Origin: Methanosarcina barkeri 3
Lineage (GTDB): Archaea > Halobacteriota > Methanosarcinia > Methanosarcinales > Methanosarcinaceae
DNA: 64,000 nt
Assembly: GCF_000970305.1 (NCBI RefSeq)
Contig: NZ_CP009517.1
Span: 558,001 to 622,000 of the forward strand
Reading direction: 5' to 3'
The number at the start of each line of letters is the position of its first letter. The stretch's first letter is position 1. Below the pieces are notes generated by a model that saw only the letters and a list, made by a program, of their open reading frames with translations, was not told the origin of the DNA and did not search any database. This document shows, piece by piece, positions 53,585 to 63,158 of the stretch. Position numbers and translations under genes: made by a program.

Positions 53585-54550
53585 TTGATAAGTGTTAACG
53601 AAATGGGATCATACGTCATCGAAGAGATGCTCGACTGGAGCGAAGACCTGAAAACTGAAGTACTCAAACTCAATAACGGGGCTACGGTTATTGACTGCGG
53701 AGTTAAAGCTGAGGGTGGATATGAAGCCGGAATGTACCTCGCACGGCTCTGCCTGGCCGACCTTGCCGATCTCAAATACACTACTTTTGACCTGAACGGT
53801 CTCAAATGGCCTGCAATCCAGGTAGCTACTGATAATCCAGTAATTGCCTGTATGGCTTCGCAGTATGCAGGTTGGAGAGTCTCCATAGGCAACTACTTTG
53901 GAATGGGGTCAGGTCCGGCACGTGCGCTTGGCTTAAAACCTAAAGAGCTCTATGAAGAAATCGGATATGAAGATGACTTCGAAGCTGCAGTCCTTGTCAT
54001 GGAATCTGATAAACTCCCTGATGAGAAAGTTGTGGAATATATTGCAAAGCACTGCAGTGTAGACCCTGAAAATGTAACGATTGCTGTTGCTCCTACCGCC
54101 TCTATTGCCGGTTCTGTCCAGATCTCCGCACGCGTTGTAGAGACCGGGATCCATAAACTTGAGTCAGTTGGTTTTGATATCAATTGTATTAAAAGCGGAT
54201 ATGGAGTTGCCCCAATTGCTCCTGTTGTCGGAAATGATGTTCAGTGCATGGGTTCTACTAATGATTGTGTGATCTACTGCGGCGAAACTAACTATACTGT
54301 CCGCTTTGATGGAGAACTGGCTGACCTTGAGGAATTTGTAAAGAAGGTTCCCTCCACAACCTCCCGAGACTTTGGAAAGCCTTTCTACCAGACTTTCAAA
54401 GAAGCAAACTTTGACTTCTTTAAGGTCGACGCAGGTATGTTTGCCCCAGCCAGGCTTACGGTAAACGATCTTAAGAGCACAAAAACAATTTCTAGCGGCA
54501 GACTCTATCCGGAAATCTTACTCCAGTCCTTCGGAATCAGGCAGGTTTAA
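53585..54550 (+). CDS. mch: Methenyl-tetrahydromethanopterin cyclohydrolase
   Basis: A 321-residue cytoplasmic enzyme that interconverts formyl- and methenyl-tetrahydromethanopterin, a central step of methanogenesis from CO2 and of methyl oxidation. Highly conserved segments are visible: [80 protein letters not shown] and the end [15 protein letters not shown]. Full length. The GTAAAGGTGATAC region provides the ribosome site. It fixes the window as coming from a methanogen or methane-oxidising relative. Confidence 0.98.
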   Translation: MISVNEMGSYVIEEMLDWSEDLKTEVLKLNNGATVIDCGVKAEGGYEAGMYLARLCLADLADLKYTTFDLNGLKWPAIQVATDNPVIACMASQYAGWRVSIGNYFGMGSGPARALGLKPKELYEEIGYEDDFEAAVLVMESDKLPDEKVVEYIAKHCSVDPENVTIAVAPTASIAGSVQISARVVETGIHKLESVGFDINCIKSGYGVAPIAPVVGNDVQCMGSTNDCVIYCGETNYTVRFDGELADLEEFVKKVPSTTSRDFGKPFYQTFKEANFDFFKVDAGMFAPARLTVNDLKSTKTISSGRLYPEILLQSFGIRQV

Positions 54551-54575
54551 AGGAAAAAACCTTTCTAATTTTTTA
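54549..54575 (+). terminator. Hairpin and T-tract after mch
   Basis: AAAGG and CCTTT with an A6 loop are followed by CTAATTTTTTATCTTTTTT; the two long T-runs fit an archaeal oligo-T terminator. The left arm overlaps the stop codon. Confidence 0.55.
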
Positions 54576-54992
54576 TCTTTTTTCAATATTTTAATATTAT
54601 TTTTTTACTTGTTTTCATTCTCTTTATTTCTCTTTTGCTTTTTAATTTCCAAACTCTTTTCTTTTTCAATCTCCAAATTTTTAATTTTGAACCTTATTAT
54701 TTCTGGTGAAATTGTGTTTTTTTCCCGATTCTTCCCTTATAAACGCTGTTAACATCATTTATTTAAGTAAACGCTTCCAATCCTACTGTAGCATATAATG
54801 CAATAAAAATGTTATAAGAATGCTGTAAAGAAATATTATGAAGAAATACTATATAGATATATTATGACAAAATGTTCAGAAAACAAACATGATATTCCTT
54901 GAATAATATGCATAACTATATGAAAAATGCAAGCTAATGGCAGCATTTTCATGCTAAATAAGATTTTACTAAAAGCTTAAGGAGAAAATTCA
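54576..54992. other. Intergenic spacer
   Basis: About 415 AT-rich bases with T-runs on the left (mch terminator zone) and TATA-like sites on the right (ATATATTATGAC near 54855). No gene is supported. Confidence 0.5.
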
Positions 54993-55460
54993 ATGCCAAT
55001 AATAAACACTTCACAGGGAGTAGGAGGCATCCTGAACAGTTTCAGGAGCCTTGTCGAAGATGCAAAGAAGATTACTTTTGTGGGAACACCAGGGTTTTGC
55101 ACTCCTTTTGCAGAACTTCTTGGTTTTGTAGTTCGTAACCGTGAACTTGCTTTTATTTCCAGTGAGGATTTTGAGAAAGCCAGGTCTATCTTCATGGGTC
55201 CTGAAGGCATGCAGCTTGGAGATCTTACAGATAAGCACGCTGACGTCGTTATCCTGCTTGGAGGACTTTCGATGCCAAAAATAGGGATTAGCCCTGAAAA
55301 AGCAAAAGATGTTGCCAGTAAAATCCTAGAAGGCTCTAAGAATGGAAAAGTTATCGGAGTCTGCTTCCAATCTGCGTTCATACAGCAGAAATGGGATGAA
55401 ATAATAAATTTTGATTATGTCATCAATGCCGATCTGGCAGTTGAGGTATTGCAAGTCTGA
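54993..55460 (+). CDS. DUF2124 family protein
   Basis: A 155-residue protein restricted mainly to methanogens. It has a Rossmann-like pattern: KKITFVGTPGFCTPFAELLG with a Gly-rich turn, VVILLGGLSMPKIG, and the closing GKVIGVCFQSAFIQQKWDE. Two Cys (about 36 and 129) lie in these loops. The function is unknown; proximity to mch suggests but does not show a link to C1 metabolism. AAGGAGAAAA before ATG is a strong ribosome site. Confidence 0.85.
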   Translation: MPIINTSQGVGGILNSFRSLVEDAKKITFVGTPGFCTPFAELLGFVVRNRELAFISSEDFEKARSIFMGPEGMQLGDLTDKHADVVILLGGLSMPKIGISPEKAKDVASKILEGSKNGKVIGVCFQSAFIQQKWDEIINFDYVINADLAVEVLQV

Positions 55461-55701
55461 AATATTCTGAAGTCCAGTTTCAGGAATTCTTGAAGCTTCC
55501 AGACAGAAGAATTCCCTTTCTTCACTCCTTTTCTTTACCTTTTTATATCTTTTTGCTTTTTATATTTTTATTTTTTGTCTTATTCTTTATTATTCTTTGT
55601 CTCTTTTGCCTTCATCCTTACCTTTTACTTCTCTTTCTTTTTTCCCAATTTTTTAAGCTTTTTAATAAGATACAATTATATTCAATCCTGACTAATGACA
55701 T
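55461..55701. other. Pyrimidine-rich spacer
   Basis: Most of it (about 55510-55660) is an extended T/C-rich tract on the plus strand, consistent with an oligo-T termination zone for the DUF2124 gene. A TATA-like AATTATATTC lies 25-30 bases before the next start. Confidence 0.5.
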
Positions 55702-56070
55702 ATGATAATTATGGAGAAAGCTGCTAAAGAAATCAAGGAGTTAAAGGGTTTTTTACCCAGATCTATTGCGTATGCCGGACAGATAAACGAGGACTTTGCT
55801 GAAGGAATAGCAGGCCTCTATAAAGCCATATGGGAAGAAAGGGAAGATGGGCTTTCTATAAAACAGAAGCATATCATTGTCTTTACTGTAGCCTGTTCAA
55901 GCAATAACATCCAGAGCGCAGTCAAGATTCTGGAAAGACTCCACAAATTTGGGGCTACAAGAACCGAGATAAATGATGCAATGATGCTCGCAGCCTGGAC
56001 AGGCGGAATCCAGCATTTCACGGATTTTAGTGCAGCAGTACTTAAAGAGATGGAGAAACTAGGTTATTGA
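55702..56070 (+). CDS. Carboxymuconolactone decarboxylase/AhpD-like protein without redox motif
   Basis: A 122-residue all-helical CMD-fold protein (FLPRSIAYAGQI, LSIKQKHIIVFTVACSSNN, RLHKFGATRTEINDAMMLAA). AhpD-type members have a CxxC...H active site where this protein has ACSSNNIQSAV: only the first Cys remains, so peroxidase or disulfide chemistry is unlikely in the usual form. Start: ATG at 55702 lies at leaderless distance from a TATA-like box; ATG at 55711 is also possible. Confidence 0.85.
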   Translation: MIIMEKAAKEIKELKGFLPRSIAYAGQINEDFAEGIAGLYKAIWEEREDGLSIKQKHIIVFTVACSSNNIQSAVKILERLHKFGATRTEINDAMMLAAWTGGIQHFTDFSAAVLKEMEKLGY

Positions 56071-56364
56071 AGCTATTAAGAAAACACTTTCATTGAAGGT
56101 ACTTCTTCTTTAATTTTTCAGAAGATATCCTATTTATCAATTTACATTTTGAACTATTCTTTTTTAAGATACGTTTTCAAACACACTTACCAGCAGCTTT
56201 TACTCGGAAAGCCTTTTTCTTTATAATGTAAGGTAGTTTACTTCTTCTATTATTAAAAAAGCCTTAGATATCTTTATAATCTCCAACTACAATTTTAATC
56301 GTCAAATTAGCTTAATAATTATAATAGCTGAAAATATTTTACGGAATTGCGGGAAGGGGAAGAT
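56071..56364. other. Intergenic spacer
   Basis: AT-rich spacer with no ORF; AAGATATCTTTATAATC near 56265 is a possible promoter element of the next gene. Confidence 0.45.
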
Positions 56365-56883
56365 ATGAGAAATCAAATATTTAAGATGCTAAAAAAGACA
56401 CAATTGTTTTTACTGTCAATTTTTTGTGTAATTTTACTGACAATTGCATATGCGAGTGCAACTTCTTTAGTTCCATCAAACCAGACGAATGAACCAAACC
56501 AGTTTATTCTTCAAGGGGTTGGACCAAAGTATGAAGATGTACAAATAAGCTATTCAACGACCAGTATTACAGGCAAACCTATTTTTAGCTATAAAGACTC
56601 GAAAGACTCGTACAGCTTCACAGGGGATGAAATCCTTACTGAACAAATGGGAAAAAGCAAAACAGTTACAGTGACATTAGAGAGCATTCCTGATCTCCGT
56701 GTTACAACACTAACTCTGTTAATACCTGCAATCAACTTTGATAGTTCAGCAAAAGAGTTTAAAACGGTCGCGATCCTAAAGACTAGCAAAACCACAATTG
56801 CCGGAGAGAATGTTGTTAAGGGAGCAGTAAAATCATATGAGGTGATATGTCTCAAAGGAACTGCTAGTTATGTTGTATCTTAA
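56365..56883 (+). CDS. Exported protein of unknown function
   Basis: A 172-residue protein with a clear secretion signal: basic start (MRNQIFKMLKKTQ), hydrophobic core (LFLLSIFCVILLTIAYA) and an ASA-type cleavage site. No lipobox Cys. The mature part is beta-rich and polar (EDVQISYSTTSITGKPIFSY, KTVTVTLESIPDLRVTTLTL) without a recognised domain. ATG at 56365 is chosen because AAGGGGAAG stands directly before it. Confidence 0.7.
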   Translation: MRNQIFKMLKKTQLFLLSIFCVILLTIAYASATSLVPSNQTNEPNQFILQGVGPKYEDVQISYSTTSITGKPIFSYKDSKDSYSFTGDEILTEQMGKSKTVTVTLESIPDLRVTTLTLLIPAINFDSSAKEFKTVAILKTSKTTIAGENVVKGAVKSYEVICLKGTASYVVS

Positions 56884-57742
56884 TTTAAATCTTAAGTTAA
56901 GTTTTATTCATGCTTACTTTCATGAAATGAATTAATTTTCCATGCAAGATTTATGTTGATTTTGCAGCAAAGCTAGATTTTTTGCACCATAAATCTCTAA
57001 AATATTCGGGCAGGCAGCTCTAGCTGCTTTCCCTGTGTCAGAATATATCAAGTTCATTCAGAGGTCAGAGGTAACCTTTCAAAAAGATCTTCTTTCAATA
57101 GGCTACGACTTTTTCTAATTGGAAAATAAAAAGGATGAAATCTGGTCATTTCTACTCATATGTTCTCTTCAAAATCTAGAAATAGCTTATATGTTCTATT
57201 TTATTCCTCATATTCTGAACCAAAAACTTCTTGCAATGTAGCTGTTATAAAGAGTACCAAAAAATCCTGAAAAGAGGCTTTAGAAATTAATCTTTTACTA
57301 ATTTAGTCTGTTTTTTATCGTCTTTTTATCGTCTATATAAACAACTTTTCTTCATTGTTTTTATCTTTAAAAGGTTTTGTATTTTTTTTCAATCTTATTA
57401 TTTTCAGATTTTTAAATTAAAAAATATATACATTTTTCAATTTTTTTCGGAAGGTTTATTACTCAGTTTTTATAGAGAAATTAGGGACATTTTTTTACTG
57501 CATACCCTTGCTCTGTTACTGAGTTAGTGTGCTGGTGTCTAGATAATATTTGCTAAATGGTATGGAATTCGACTGAGTGTGTGAAAAAAACTATATGCAA
57601 TTCAGATTGTACGAACATTATATGCAGTTCAATCCGTACCGTAAGATAAATTTTAGCACTATTGAGATACTGTCAGTCAGGCAATCTAAAGTGAGCATCT
57701 AATTAAAAAAACAAACCAGGCGGATATCAAGGAAGGGATTTT
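56884..57742. other. Long intergenic spacer
   Basis: About 860 bases. A hairpin-like GGCAGCTCTAGCTGCT lies at about 57015. Two partly matching AT-ATGCA(G/A)TTCA segments occur near 57595 and 57620. No gene or RNA is supported. Confidence 0.5.
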
Positions 57743-58249
57743 GTGGAACAGCCGAAAGTAAACGTGATTTTTAGGGAAGTACAGGATCTGCGAAACAATT
57801 TTTTCCTGGTTTCGGTTCTTTATCCTGCGCTCCTTCTATGGTATGTCGAAATCCATAGCCTGATTTTCGGAAAACCTGCCGGAATCAGTAACGTTCCTGG
57901 AACATACCTGTTTGCGCTCTGGATTGTCTTTGGGTTATTTTTCCCTCTTATGTTTTACTATACAAAGTACATAACTGAAGTAAGAAGTGATGGGATATAC
58001 ATTCAACTGGTACCCCTGAATCTATCCTCCAAGAAGATTCCTTTATATGTAGTGGAGGATTGCAAAATTAAGGTTTATAATCCTCTTACAGGAAAAGAAT
58101 CTGATGTGTCACCTGATGTGTCACAATCTTCTAAAAAAGTTAGTCCTGTTGTGATAATCAAACTTATCTCTGGAGAAAGAATGCTTCTTAGCTCCAGAAA
58201 ACCTGAAGAACTCTGCAGTGCAATTAAGCAAGCTACAGCAGAATACTGA
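57743..58249 (+). CDS. Two-TM membrane protein with C-terminal cytosolic domain (DUF6141-like)
   Basis: A 168-residue protein with two hydrophobic helices (about residues 19-40 and 53-75) and a C-terminal beta-rich, PH-like domain (EVRSDGIYIQLVPL, KIPLYVVEDCKIKVYNPL, VVIIKLISGERMLL). The start is GTG preceded by GGAAGGGA. The architecture resembles DUF6141 proteins of unknown function. Another small membrane protein gene follows 270 bases downstream on the same strand. Confidence 0.7.
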   Translation: MEQPKVNVIFREVQDLRNNFFLVSVLYPALLLWYVEIHSLIFGKPAGISNVPGTYLFALWIVFGLFFPLMFYYTKYITEVRSDGIYIQLVPLNLSSKKIPLYVVEDCKIKVYNPLTGKESDVSPDVSQSSKKVSPVVIIKLISGERMLLSSRKPEELCSAIKQATAEY

Positions 58250-58519
58250 TAATTCACGCTTTGGATCTTCTGTTTTTATAATTACGGTTTAACAATTTCT
58301 TTATAATTATTGTTTTAACAGTTTCGACTGCCCATAGTTAAATATTAAAAGTTATATATTTTAACTTTACATTTTTTTCGCAATTGATTCTCAGAAGCTT
58401 TAGTTTGACCCCAATCAAAAGTGTAAAAAGCAAAACCTTATATTAAACTGGTAACTGTATATTAATGTTTAAGAGAAACTCTTTCTAATAATTTAACAAA
58501 AATTCTATAAAATTAAAAA

Positions 58520-59137
58520 ATGCCCCTAGAAGGTAGATATAAAGTGGTCTGGGGAATAGATTTTTCCCCGAAAGGAACGGAGGCTCTTTACAGGGAACAG
58601 GATGGAAAACTTCTGATCGAACTTGAGTTGCATAACATAATGCAAATTTTCAATTCTTTTGATCCTGCCCCTTTTCACGAAAAAGAGCTTGACCCGGAAG
58701 CAGAAGAATATATTTATAATACAGTTGGAGAATTCCCTATAAAAAAACCCCTTGAGATTGTAATATATGCTCCTCCTTCCGAGTTTGACGGAGAAACCGA
58801 GCATACACTTAAAGAAGCGATAAGGAACCATTTTTCTTACAAAAAAATTCTCACGGATATAGAGTTGAGGAGGCTTCTTCAGCGGGGAAGAAGAAACTTT
58901 GCAATTGCTATTGTCTTCCTTTTTCTTTGTCTGCTCATAATCCGGCTTCTTTCTACGCTTGAACAGAGCCTGATAAATACCATGTTTTCTGAAGGCCTGA
59001 CAATTATTGGCTGGGTTGCTATGTGGGAGCCTGTTTATGTTTTTCTCTATGGGTGGTGGCCGATCGTGCAAAAAAGAAACATTTACAGGAAAATTATTGA
59101 TATGGATATAAAAGTAAGCAGCAACTTCAGAAGCTAA
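58520..59137 (+). CDS. Membrane protein of unknown function (205 aa)
   Basis: The N-terminal 125 residues are soluble and polar (KVVWGIDFSPKGTEALYREQ, EFPIKKPLEIVIYAPPSEFD); then come a basic patch (RRLLQRGRRN) and two hydrophobic segments (about 129-148 and 160-182), ending in a short basic cytoplasmic tail. The pattern suggests a membrane-anchored domain. No family is recognised. It may belong with the preceding small membrane protein. Confidence 0.7.
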   Translation: MPLEGRYKVVWGIDFSPKGTEALYREQDGKLLIELELHNIMQIFNSFDPAPFHEKELDPEAEEYIYNTVGEFPIKKPLEIVIYAPPSEFDGETEHTLKEAIRNHFSYKKILTDIELRRLLQRGRRNFAIAIVFLFLCLLIIRLLSTLEQSLINTMFSEGLTIIGWVAMWEPVYVFLYGWWPIVQKRNIYRKIIDMDIKVSSNFRS

Positions 59138-59216
59138 ATAATCAAATTGCAGGTAAGTTTATCTATACAAAAATCTCAAAGCTAATTTCTCCAAGCTGTT
59201 AGCACATTTAAAAAAT

Positions 59217-60269
59217 TTATCCACAGATTCTCGCATCCACAACTACGTGCAGGACACCGGGAGAGTACTTTTTTATCCTTCTGGTTTCCAGGACTTCAAC
59301 TTTTTTTCCCAGGGATTCAGCAGCTTCTTCTATCCTTTTTTCAGGTCTTATTCTGGCGAGATTTTCAGGCACTGTTTCATGGTAATGCAGGACTCCTCCA
59401 CTTCTTTTTAAAGCTCTTATAGCCGGCTCAAGGTAATTGTGTGTTGTTCCAACATACCCCATGATAACCCTATCCGCTTCTCCTTCGGGAGCAGCCTGAG
59501 AGCAGTCTTCAAGAATCGGAGTAATAATATTTTCCACATGGTTCAGTTTAATATTTTCTTTCAGGTAGGCGAAGGATTCAGGATTTATTTCAATACTTAT
59601 AATCTTTTTCGGCTTTGAGTGGACAGCCATAGGAATTGAAAAATACCCTATTCCTGCAAACATATCCACAACAATTTCTCCCTTTCCTAGCTTGCTCATC
59701 CTTTTCCTTTCTTCAAGGTTCCCTTTGGAGTACATCACTTTTGTTACATCCTGCTTAAAAAAGCAGCCATGCTCTTTGTGGATAGTTTCTGTCCCGCTGC
59801 CGAGAAGGAGTTCTCTTTTTGGCTGACGGAACTGCCCTTCGATTCCAAAATCCCTTACAACAGTCCTGCACCTGGGATACATTGAGAGTAAAGCCTCGGC
59901 TATTCTCGTTTTTTTATCCTCCAGGATTTCAGGGATACTAACTATTATTATATTTCCCAGAATTTGCCAGCCTGCTGGAACTAACGCAAGTTCAGGTTTG
60001 GAAAGAAAACCTTCAAGTGACTCTTTGAGGGATTTGGAGTTTTCAAGAAATTCCGGATTTTTCTGTTCAAGAACCAGAAAACTTTCCACACTATCGTATG
60101 CGGCTTCTGTTACCGGGATTTCCAGGAAGTTGCCTTCTTTGGTCCTGACTTTTCGAATCTTCCTTGCAGTATCCAGAAATCCTTCAAGAACTGCTTTTTT
60201 CCTTATCTCTTCTCCTTTTTCGGGTGGGACCCTGATCATTCCGTGCATTGAAATTGAAGAATATTCCAC
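59217..60269 (-). CDS. taw2: tRNA(Phe) wybutosine-pathway transferase Taw2 (TYW2-like)
   Basis: A 350-residue Trm5-fold enzyme predicted to transfer the 3-amino-3-carboxypropyl group of SAM to 4-demethylwyosine at position 37 of tRNA-Phe. The SAM motif is VVDMFAGIGYFSIPMA, followed by IISIEINPESFAYLKENIKL. Where Trm5 has an N-L/P-P motif this protein has ADRVIMGYVGTTHNYL, and it ends RIKKYSPGVLHVVVDARI, both pointing to TYW2/Taw2 rather than Trm5. The start is GTG; ATG at 60248 is also possible. It is a single gene. Confidence 0.85.
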   Translation of the reverse strand: MEYSSISMHGMIRVPPEKGEEIRKKAVLEGFLDTARKIRKVRTKEGNFLEIPVTEAAYDSVESFLVLEQKNPEFLENSKSLKESLEGFLSKPELALVPAGWQILGNIIIVSIPEILEDKKTRIAEALLSMYPRCRTVVRDFGIEGQFRQPKRELLLGSGTETIHKEHGCFFKQDVTKVMYSKGNLEERKRMSKLGKGEIVVDMFAGIGYFSIPMAVHSKPKKIISIEINPESFAYLKENIKLNHVENIITPILEDCSQAAPEGEADRVIMGYVGTTHNYLEPAIRALKRSGGVLHYHETVPENLARIRPEKRIEEAAESLGKKVEVLETRRIKKYSPGVLHVVVDARICG

Positions 60270-60520
60270 ATGGAATTAATGTTTTTTGTCTGAACTTTAT
60301 GCAGATAAATTACCTGATCAATATCAACTGACCTCAAGTGTACGGCTACATAGCGGATTTATACATAGCGGATTTAATTACATAAGTGAAAGGACATATA
60401 CCAAGTCATCTAAATTAAAAGTGGGGCGTCAAATAACGCCCTATATCTAAAAATTAAAAGGTAGTTTTCCTGCGCTTGAAATTAAAAATGGTTTACAAAA
60501 ATTTTCCATAGGTAACTAGT

Positions 60521-61780
60521 TTAGGGACGCGGCATCATTTTTTCTCTTTGTGAAGACATTACATTTTGAGTCCTCTCAGATAACTGACGTTTAAACTGTT
60601 TAACATTTTCTGCCTGGTCCCGTTTAGCCAGCTCACTGTTCGCTTTACCGACGACCTCTTCACTTGGAACGCCGGCTCTATTCACCTTCCACTGGAACTT
60701 GAAGCTAGCCCATTGATCTGACAGTTCACTGAGCCGTTTGTATTCCATATTCGAAGGCATGAGGTCAAGCTGTTCATCGATTACCTTATTCAGATAATCT
60801 TTATTCGACTCGAAAACGACCAGCGGTTCGATAATATCAGCTTTTACGATATCCCTTATGTCCCTGCCTTCATACTTTTCAAGAAGGTCGGCACAACCTT
60901 CGAAATGCGAAATCTCCATTTTTGCGAAGTCTTCCCAGATCGCTTTTATCCTTGGATCGGTTTCGGTCTGGGCGCAGGAGAAATAGATATAGGCTTCACA
61001 GAGCTGCATGAGTGCGGACTTTTCGAGCATTGTTTCGCGAGGATCACCGAGGAGCCCGTACTGGGTCACATGCTCTTCTTCAACATCGGCAATCTCGGAG
61101 TAAAGCTGCCTTGCAAGTTCATCAGAATACATGAAACCGTGAGATTTGTAAAAAAGCTCGGTCTGCTGCTCGCCTGCAACAATGGTTAGATAATTCATCT
61201 TGGTTTTAATATCAGCTGTGTCTTTATCATAATGTTTGCGCATTGTGTCGTCAGGATGGCGGTGGTGGGCAACTGTTGGTCTTGCGGCTTTTACCTCGGT
61301 CTTGCCCTGAACAATGAACTCAGGATCTCCTCCTTCCATATAATCGTAAAGACAACTGTAGCGGTAAAGATGGTCGAAGTCTTCGAGCAGGGCGAAGTCC
61401 AGTGTCTGCTTCACATATGGATCAGGTTCGTTTTTGGCAAGGTTTGCCGTAAGATCAACTGCTACCTGTTCATAGCCAAGTGTGGTCTCAATAATAGTCT
61501 GGTTTGCTGGGTTTAACCAGTTAACCGTCTGTTGCTGCATTGAGTCTGCACGCCTCATCGCTGCCATCTGGCGTTTAATTTCCGGATCTACAGTCATTCT
61601 CTCCATCGCATGTGACATAAGGACTGAAGCATTCTCAATCCCGTTCATCAGGATTACTCGTGTCCGGGTGTACGCATCGACTGATTTCTTGTCATACGGA
61701 GATTTGACTATTTCCTTCCAGTTCATAAACTGCTCTTCTATCGGAATACTATCCATTTCAAATGGTCTGAATTGTGCCAT
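60521..61780 (-). CDS. Large ferritin-like (diiron-type) protein
   Basis: A 419-residue soluble helical protein. Candidate diiron ligands recur in two sets: Glu in TTLGYEQVAVDL with EDFDHLYRY, and VEEEHVTQYG, CEAYIYFSCAQTE and KMEISHFEGCADLLEKY, the latter holding two E-x-x-H motifs typical of ferritin-like carboxylate bridges. The last 70 residues are charged tail. ATG at 61780 is chosen: GGGGGAAA precedes it, and upstream codons read as leader, not protein. A role in oxygen or peroxide handling is inferred. TATA at about 62044 implies a leader near 240 bases. Confidence 0.75.
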   Translation of the reverse strand: MAQFRPFEMDSIPIEEQFMNWKEIVKSPYDKKSVDAYTRTRVILMNGIENASVLMSHAMERMTVDPEIKRQMAAMRRADSMQQQTVNWLNPANQTIIETTLGYEQVAVDLTANLAKNEPDPYVKQTLDFALLEDFDHLYRYSCLYDYMEGGDPEFIVQGKTEVKAARPTVAHHRHPDDTMRKHYDKDTADIKTKMNYLTIVAGEQQTELFYKSHGFMYSDELARQLYSEIADVEEEHVTQYGLLGDPRETMLEKSALMQLCEAYIYFSCAQTETDPRIKAIWEDFAKMEISHFEGCADLLEKYEGRDIRDIVKADIIEPLVVFESNKDYLNKVIDEQLDLMPSNMEYKRLSELSDQWASFKFQWKVNRAGVPSEEVVGKANSELAKRDQAENVKQFKRQLSERTQNVMSSQREKMMPRP

Positions 61781-62022
61781 TACTGTTTCCCCCAATCTTT
61801 TCACCAGCTCTAGCCCTTTGCAAATTATAAGAACCTGGCAGAATATCAACTGCCGGATACAGGATTCTGCAAAGAGCAAGGCCGTTACCTTTTGCCATAA
61901 AATTTTCTCAGCAGAGTATCCCCACATATCTGCAATATTTCCTGCCTTAAGCTCCAAGATCCCGGCTGCGTGCAGGCAAGGTGACTGGCATCTAGCTGGC
62001 TCTTTTTAGTTTAGATTAATTG
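61781..62022 (-). promoter_or_regulatory. Long 5' leader of the ferritin-like gene
   Basis: Between a probable TATA box and the ATG lie about 240 transcribed bases, more GC-rich than usual spacers. They hold a hairpin (GGCAG-TTGATATT-CTGCC, about 61837-61857) and paired CTTTGCA/TGCAAAG segments (about 61817 and 61870) that could close a larger stem. It could be a regulatory leader. Confidence 0.5.
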
Positions 62023-62043
62023 AAGATATCTATAACTTAGGTC

Positions 62044-62052
62044 TATATAAAA
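62044..62052 (-). promoter_or_regulatory. TATA box of the ferritin-like gene
   Basis: TTTTTATATAGACC on the minus strand is a canonical archaeal TATA sequence. The predicted start of transcription is near 62022, giving the long leader described. Confidence 0.5.
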
Positions 62053-62486
62053 ATCAGTCATATCTTAATTTCAACATGAGTGAGTTAGATAAATTATAGT
62101 CGTATTAGTTCAAAAAAGTATAAAAATATGAAGTTAATGAGATAACATAATAAATAAAGGCATATGATGAAAATATTACTCTAAGCTTAAATAAAAATAA
62201 ATAAAACCAATTTTTTTAATCCGGCTTATGATATTAACTTTCGGTCTGACGGTTCAAATCTCTAAATTTCTGGCCCAAGTAGGGAAAAAGAATATTATTC
62301 ATGAAACCAATGAAAAGCCAATGTAAATTGTTTTATCCAGGTGCTAAAGGATAATTTAGTTCTGTATTTGTAGCTGCATGGAATCGGTAGAATGATTAAT
62401 ACATATCTGAAAAAAGCAAGTATGGAAATGAAAAAAGTGAGTATGGAAAAAATATAAACAGCGACTCTGAATTAAAACATAACCCC
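62053..62486. other. Intergenic spacer
   Basis: About 430 AT-rich bases with a short direct repeat (GAAAAAAGTGAGTATGGAAAT-like at about 62415-62450). No gene is supported. Confidence 0.5.
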
Positions 62487-62861
62487 TTATTTACTCTCTT
62501 TTTCTTTTAAGTTATAATAAATATCCAGTAACTTAAGCGTGTTTTCAGAAATCCGCACTTTCATTTCCTTTCCTGGCCTGAAAAATGCAAAATGGTGGAT
62601 CTCACTTCTCGGTTCTGGCAATCCTTTGGCCTTAATCTTAAAGACCTTGGATGCATGAAATTTGAAAAGGTATCTTACGTCGTATACCCGAAGTCCTGTT
62701 TCTTCTCTAAGCTCTCGAATCGCAGCTTCAATACTAGCTTCCCCTTTCTTCGGTTTTCCCCCTGGAAGCCTGTAATAAGACCCGGAGCTGCTGACCAGCA
62801 GGATTCCATCATCGGTTTCAACTATTACTGATCCTCTTCGATTGTCGTATGCACTTGGAAT
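62487..62861 (-). CDS. NUDIX hydrolase without a canonical start codon
   Basis: The frame encodes a complete NUDIX fold: SVIVETDDGILLVSSSGSYY, then the Nudix box LPGGKPKKGEASIEAAIREL-REETG with all catalytic Glu residues, and a normal end. It should cleave a nucleoside diphosphate derivative. No ATG, GTG or TTG lies in frame between the upstream stop (62898) and the Nudix box; ATT at 62861, 6 bases after AAGGT, gives the most natural 124-residue protein. The gene either uses a rare start or has recently lost its own. Confidence 0.8.
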   Translation of the reverse strand: MPSAYDNRRGSVIVETDDGILLVSSSGSYYRLPGGKPKKGEASIEAAIRELREETGLRVYDVRYLFKFHASKVFKIKAKGLPEPRSEIHHFAFFRPGKEMKVRISENTLKLLDIYYNLKEKESK

Positions 62862-62900
62862 ATTTCTACCTTCTTTGAAACAGCTGATTTTATAGAATTA

Positions 62901-63158
62901 TTACTTTTTGCTAAGGACTTTTTCTAAAAGTATTTAAAATCTCTACAGGTCGGTTGCTTTCTTTCTTTAGTCGCAAATAACGGAAACTTTTTATTTAGCA
63001 TGAAAGTGCTGCCATCTGCAAGCACTTTCATTGGCTGTGCATGTTATTCAAAGAATATCATGTTCGTTTTCTGTTAAGTCCTCAATAGTTATACAAAGAT
63101 TTATGTCCTGAATAACTCCACTTTCATTTTTTAGCAACTTTTACATGTTTACTCCATA
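62901..63158. other. Spacer upstream of the NUDIX gene
   Basis: AT-rich; a hairpin-capable GAAAGTGCT...AGCACTTTC pair at 63002-63031 (10-bp stem) is notable and may end transcription. No ORF is supported. Confidence 0.5.
63002..63031. terminator. Bidirectional hairpin
   Basis: TGAAAGTGCT and AGCACTTTCA form a perfect 10-bp stem around GCCATCTGCA. No clean T-run follows, so it may instead be an mRNA or small-RNA hairpin. Confidence 0.4.
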
